Source: Prevotella sp. UBA2756
Lineage (GTDB): Bacteria; Bacteroidota; Bacteroidia; Bacteroidales; Bacteroidaceae
Direction of reading: 5' to 3'
Assembly (NCBI GenBank): GCA_002353205.1
Contig: DEJE01000023.1
Location: 1-25,693 of the forward strand
DNA length: 25,693 nt
This document shows, one piece after another, positions 24,578 through 25,693 of the stretch (the stretch's first letter is position 1; the number at the start of each line of letters is the position of its first letter). The position numbers and the translations under genes were made by a program. A model generated the notes under the pieces. The model was not told the origin of the DNA, searched no databases, and saw nothing but the letters and a program-made list of their open reading frames with translations.

Positions 24578-24883
24578 AGGATTTGCAATGAAAAACGAGC
24601 CGTCCGGCTATGGCCGACAGATCGTTTCGCAGTGGAAAAAAGACCGTTTTCTACGGACAGACAGTCCGTTTTGTTGTGGAGAATAAATGATATTGCGTGG
24701 GAAAACAAATTGTTTTGCAAAGGAAAATAAATTGTTTTGCCGCGCAATATAATTGAGATTGCAGCGCAAATCAATTCATATTGCCGACCCATACGGCATC
24801 AAAGGCAATCCACCCACAGCCTCCGGACAACCCGAAGAGCATCTGTCTGCCACGGAAAAAGAACCATCTCACACCGAAAAGCA
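24578..24883. other. Non-coding stretch with degenerate AT-rich repeats
   Basis: No credible gene. A near-identical 18-mer (GAAAAYAAATTGTTTTGC) occurs at 24701-24718 and 24723-24740; the first contains the palindrome AAAACAA-A-TTGTTTT. It is followed by an imperfect inverted pair (GCAATATAATTGAGATTGC and GCGCAAATCAATTCATATTGC, about 24745-24785). The function is unknown; it lies between convergent mutS2 and rplI. Confidence 0.6.
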
Positions 24884-24919
24884 TAAAAAAATCCCGAGCT
24901 CATAGACGAGCCCGGGATT
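24884..24919 (-). terminator. Rho-independent terminator of the rpsR-rplI operon
   Basis: On the minus strand AATCCCGGGCTCG and GAGCTCGGGATT form a long GC-rich stem around TCTAT, with one small internal imperfection. A run of seven T residues follows immediately. It starts 29 bp past the rplI stop. Confidence 0.92.
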
Positions 24920-24947
24920 CTTATTGAATGTGCTTTACAGCGCAAAG

Positions 24948-25493
24948 TTATTCTGCGGCGGGAGCTTCCTCTTCCTCTTCGAATTCGGGAGCCTCTTCGA
25001 CGACCTCCTCCACGGGAGCCTCTTCGGCAACCTCCTGGACAGGAGCGGGAGCATTCTCGGCAACGACCTTGACGGGAACCTTCACCTCAACCTCCTTGTG
25101 GAAGTGTACGGTAGCCTCGTAGTCGCCAACCTGCTTGGCATCGCGCATGGTGATGATCTTGCGGTCCACCTCGATGCCCAGCTTAGCAAGCTCTGCAGCA
25201 ACGGTAGCAGCATTCACCGAACCGTAAAGCTGGCCGGTGGCACTCACCTTGGCAGCGATTTCAAGAGCCACACCTTCGAAAGCCTTCGCACGCTCTTCGG
25301 CAGCAGCCTTCTGAGCAGCGAGTTTGTGGGCCTGCTGGCGCAGGTTCTCGGCGAGCACCTTCTTGGCACTCTCGCTGGCGATGACGCCCTTACCCTGGGG
25401 GATGAGATAGTTGCGGCCGTAGCCGTTCTTCACGTTTACGATATCGTTCTTGTAACCCAAGCCGATAATATCTTCCTTCAGTATAATCTCCAT
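24948..25493 (-). CDS. rplI: 50S ribosomal protein L9
   Basis: This is the large-subunit ribosomal protein that binds 23S rRNA near the L1 stalk. The N-terminal domain is unmistakable (MEIILKEDIIGLGYKNDIV, then VKNGYGRNYLIPQGKGVIA), followed by the long connecting helix (about 45-75) and the C-terminal RNA-binding domain (GQLYGSVNAATVAAEL..EVDRKIITM). After the normal end near residue 148, an acidic tail of about 33 residues rich in Glu and Ala (APVEEVVEEAPEFEEEEE) is added, as is common in Bacteroidota. It follows rpsR with a 20-bp gap and is preceded by a strong Shine-Dalgarno sequence. Confidence 0.98.
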   Translation of the reverse strand: MEIILKEDIIGLGYKNDIVNVKNGYGRNYLIPQGKGVIASESAKKVLAENLRQQAHKLAAQKAAAEERAKAFEGVALEIAAKVSATGQLYGSVNAATVAAELAKLGIEVDRKIITMRDAKQVGDYEATVHFHKEVEVKVPVKVVAENAPAPVQEVAEEAPVEEVVEEAPEFEEEEEAPAAE

Positions 25494-25502
25494 ATTGCTT
25501 TT

Positions 25503-25508
25503 CCTCCT
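25503..25508 (-). promoter_or_regulatory. Strong Shine-Dalgarno sequence before rplI
   Basis: AGGAGG on the minus strand (within AAAGGAGGA), 9 nt before the ATG at 25493. It stands out because no comparable site precedes the other genes in this window, as expected for Bacteroidota. Confidence 0.8.
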
Positions 25509-25513
25509 TTTAA

Positions 25514-25693
25514 TTATTTCATCAAGTCAGTAACGTAAGGAAGCAATGCAATCTGGCGGGCACGCTTCACGGCCTGAGCCACGCGGCGCTGGTACTTCAG
25601 CGAGGTACCTGTGATGCGACGGGGCAGGATCTTGCCCTGCTCGTTGAGGAACTTCTTCAGGAACTCGGGATCCTTGTAGTCGATATACTTGAT
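25514..25693 (-). CDS. rpsR: 30S ribosomal protein S18, C-terminal part (cut by the window edge)
   Basis: 59 residues and a stop read IKYIDYKDPEFLKKFLNEQG, then KILPRRITGTSLKYQRRVAQ and AVKRARQIALLPYVTDLMK. This is the conserved S18 core, which contacts 16S rRNA and pairs with S6 in the platform. The first 30 residues or so lie beyond position 25693. It is immediately upstream of rplI, and rpsF would be expected further upstream, giving the usual rpsF-rpsR-rplI operon. Confidence 0.96.
   Translation of the reverse strand: MKYIDYKDPEFLKKFLNEQGKILPRRITGTSLKYQRRVAQAVKRARQIALLPYVTDLMK

Overview
The window looks like chromosome from a Bacteroidales bacterium, most probably Prevotella or Segatella. 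Promoters have the Bacteroidota form (TTTG, about 19-21 bp, TAnnTTTG). Lipoprotein and SPI signal peptides are common. There is a BspA-type leucine-rich-repeat protein with a C-terminal sorting-like tail, a BlaI/BlaR1-like pair with Bacteroidota-style periplasmic domains, several polysaccharide-active enzymes, and the mutS2 and rpsR-rplI genes in a GC-rich, strongly biased codon style. No tRNA, rRNA, CRISPR array or transposase was seen.

Layout. 38-5973 (+): a tripartite RND efflux operon (periplasmic adaptor, inner-membrane permease, outer-membrane factor). The permease is broken by an out-of-frame internal deletion near 3040 and a 1-nt frameshift near 4270. 6020-9082 (-): a CBM9/PKD-type secreted protein and a GH35/GH42-like lipoprotein. 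9392-10411 (+): a cation diffusion facilitator that reads into the remnant of an oligogalacturonate-lyase-like gene. 10623-12730 (-): blaI and blaR1-like genes with two operator dyads in and next to the promoter. 12781-13118: a scrambled stretch with the C-terminal end of an oligogalacturonate lyase. 13119-16412 (-): a BspA-like protein. 16664-17728 (+): an unrecognised single-pass membrane protein. 17729-18264: a second, truncated copy of the mutS2 promoter and first 24 codons. 18265-21900 (-): an SGNH hydrolase and a GH2 glycosidase. 22052-24577 (+): mutS2. 24948-25693 (-): rplI and partial rpsR, with a strong terminator.

Most unusual are the signs of segmental shuffling. The BlaI/BlaR1 block lies between two identical 66-bp direct repeats (10519-10584 and 13049-13114). 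The SGNH+GH2 block lies between two roughly 92%-identical 118-bp direct repeats made of the mutS2 promoter and 5' end (17833-17950 and 22007-22124). A 37-bp sequence (12868-12904 and 17945-17981) occurs inside both blocks. The region also carries two families of short repeats: heptanucleotide arrays (consensus near TCGCACC/TCGTACC) that run through gene ends and into coding sequence, and GC-rich CCCCTCGGGG-type palindromes, one of which forms the start of the adaptor signal peptide.

Functionally the genes suggest a gut or rumen carbohydrate user: secreted glycosidases, a decayed pectin-fragment lyase, a surface LRR protein, drug efflux now probably inactive, and metal efflux. All family calls rest on motif recognition by eye; no database search was run.
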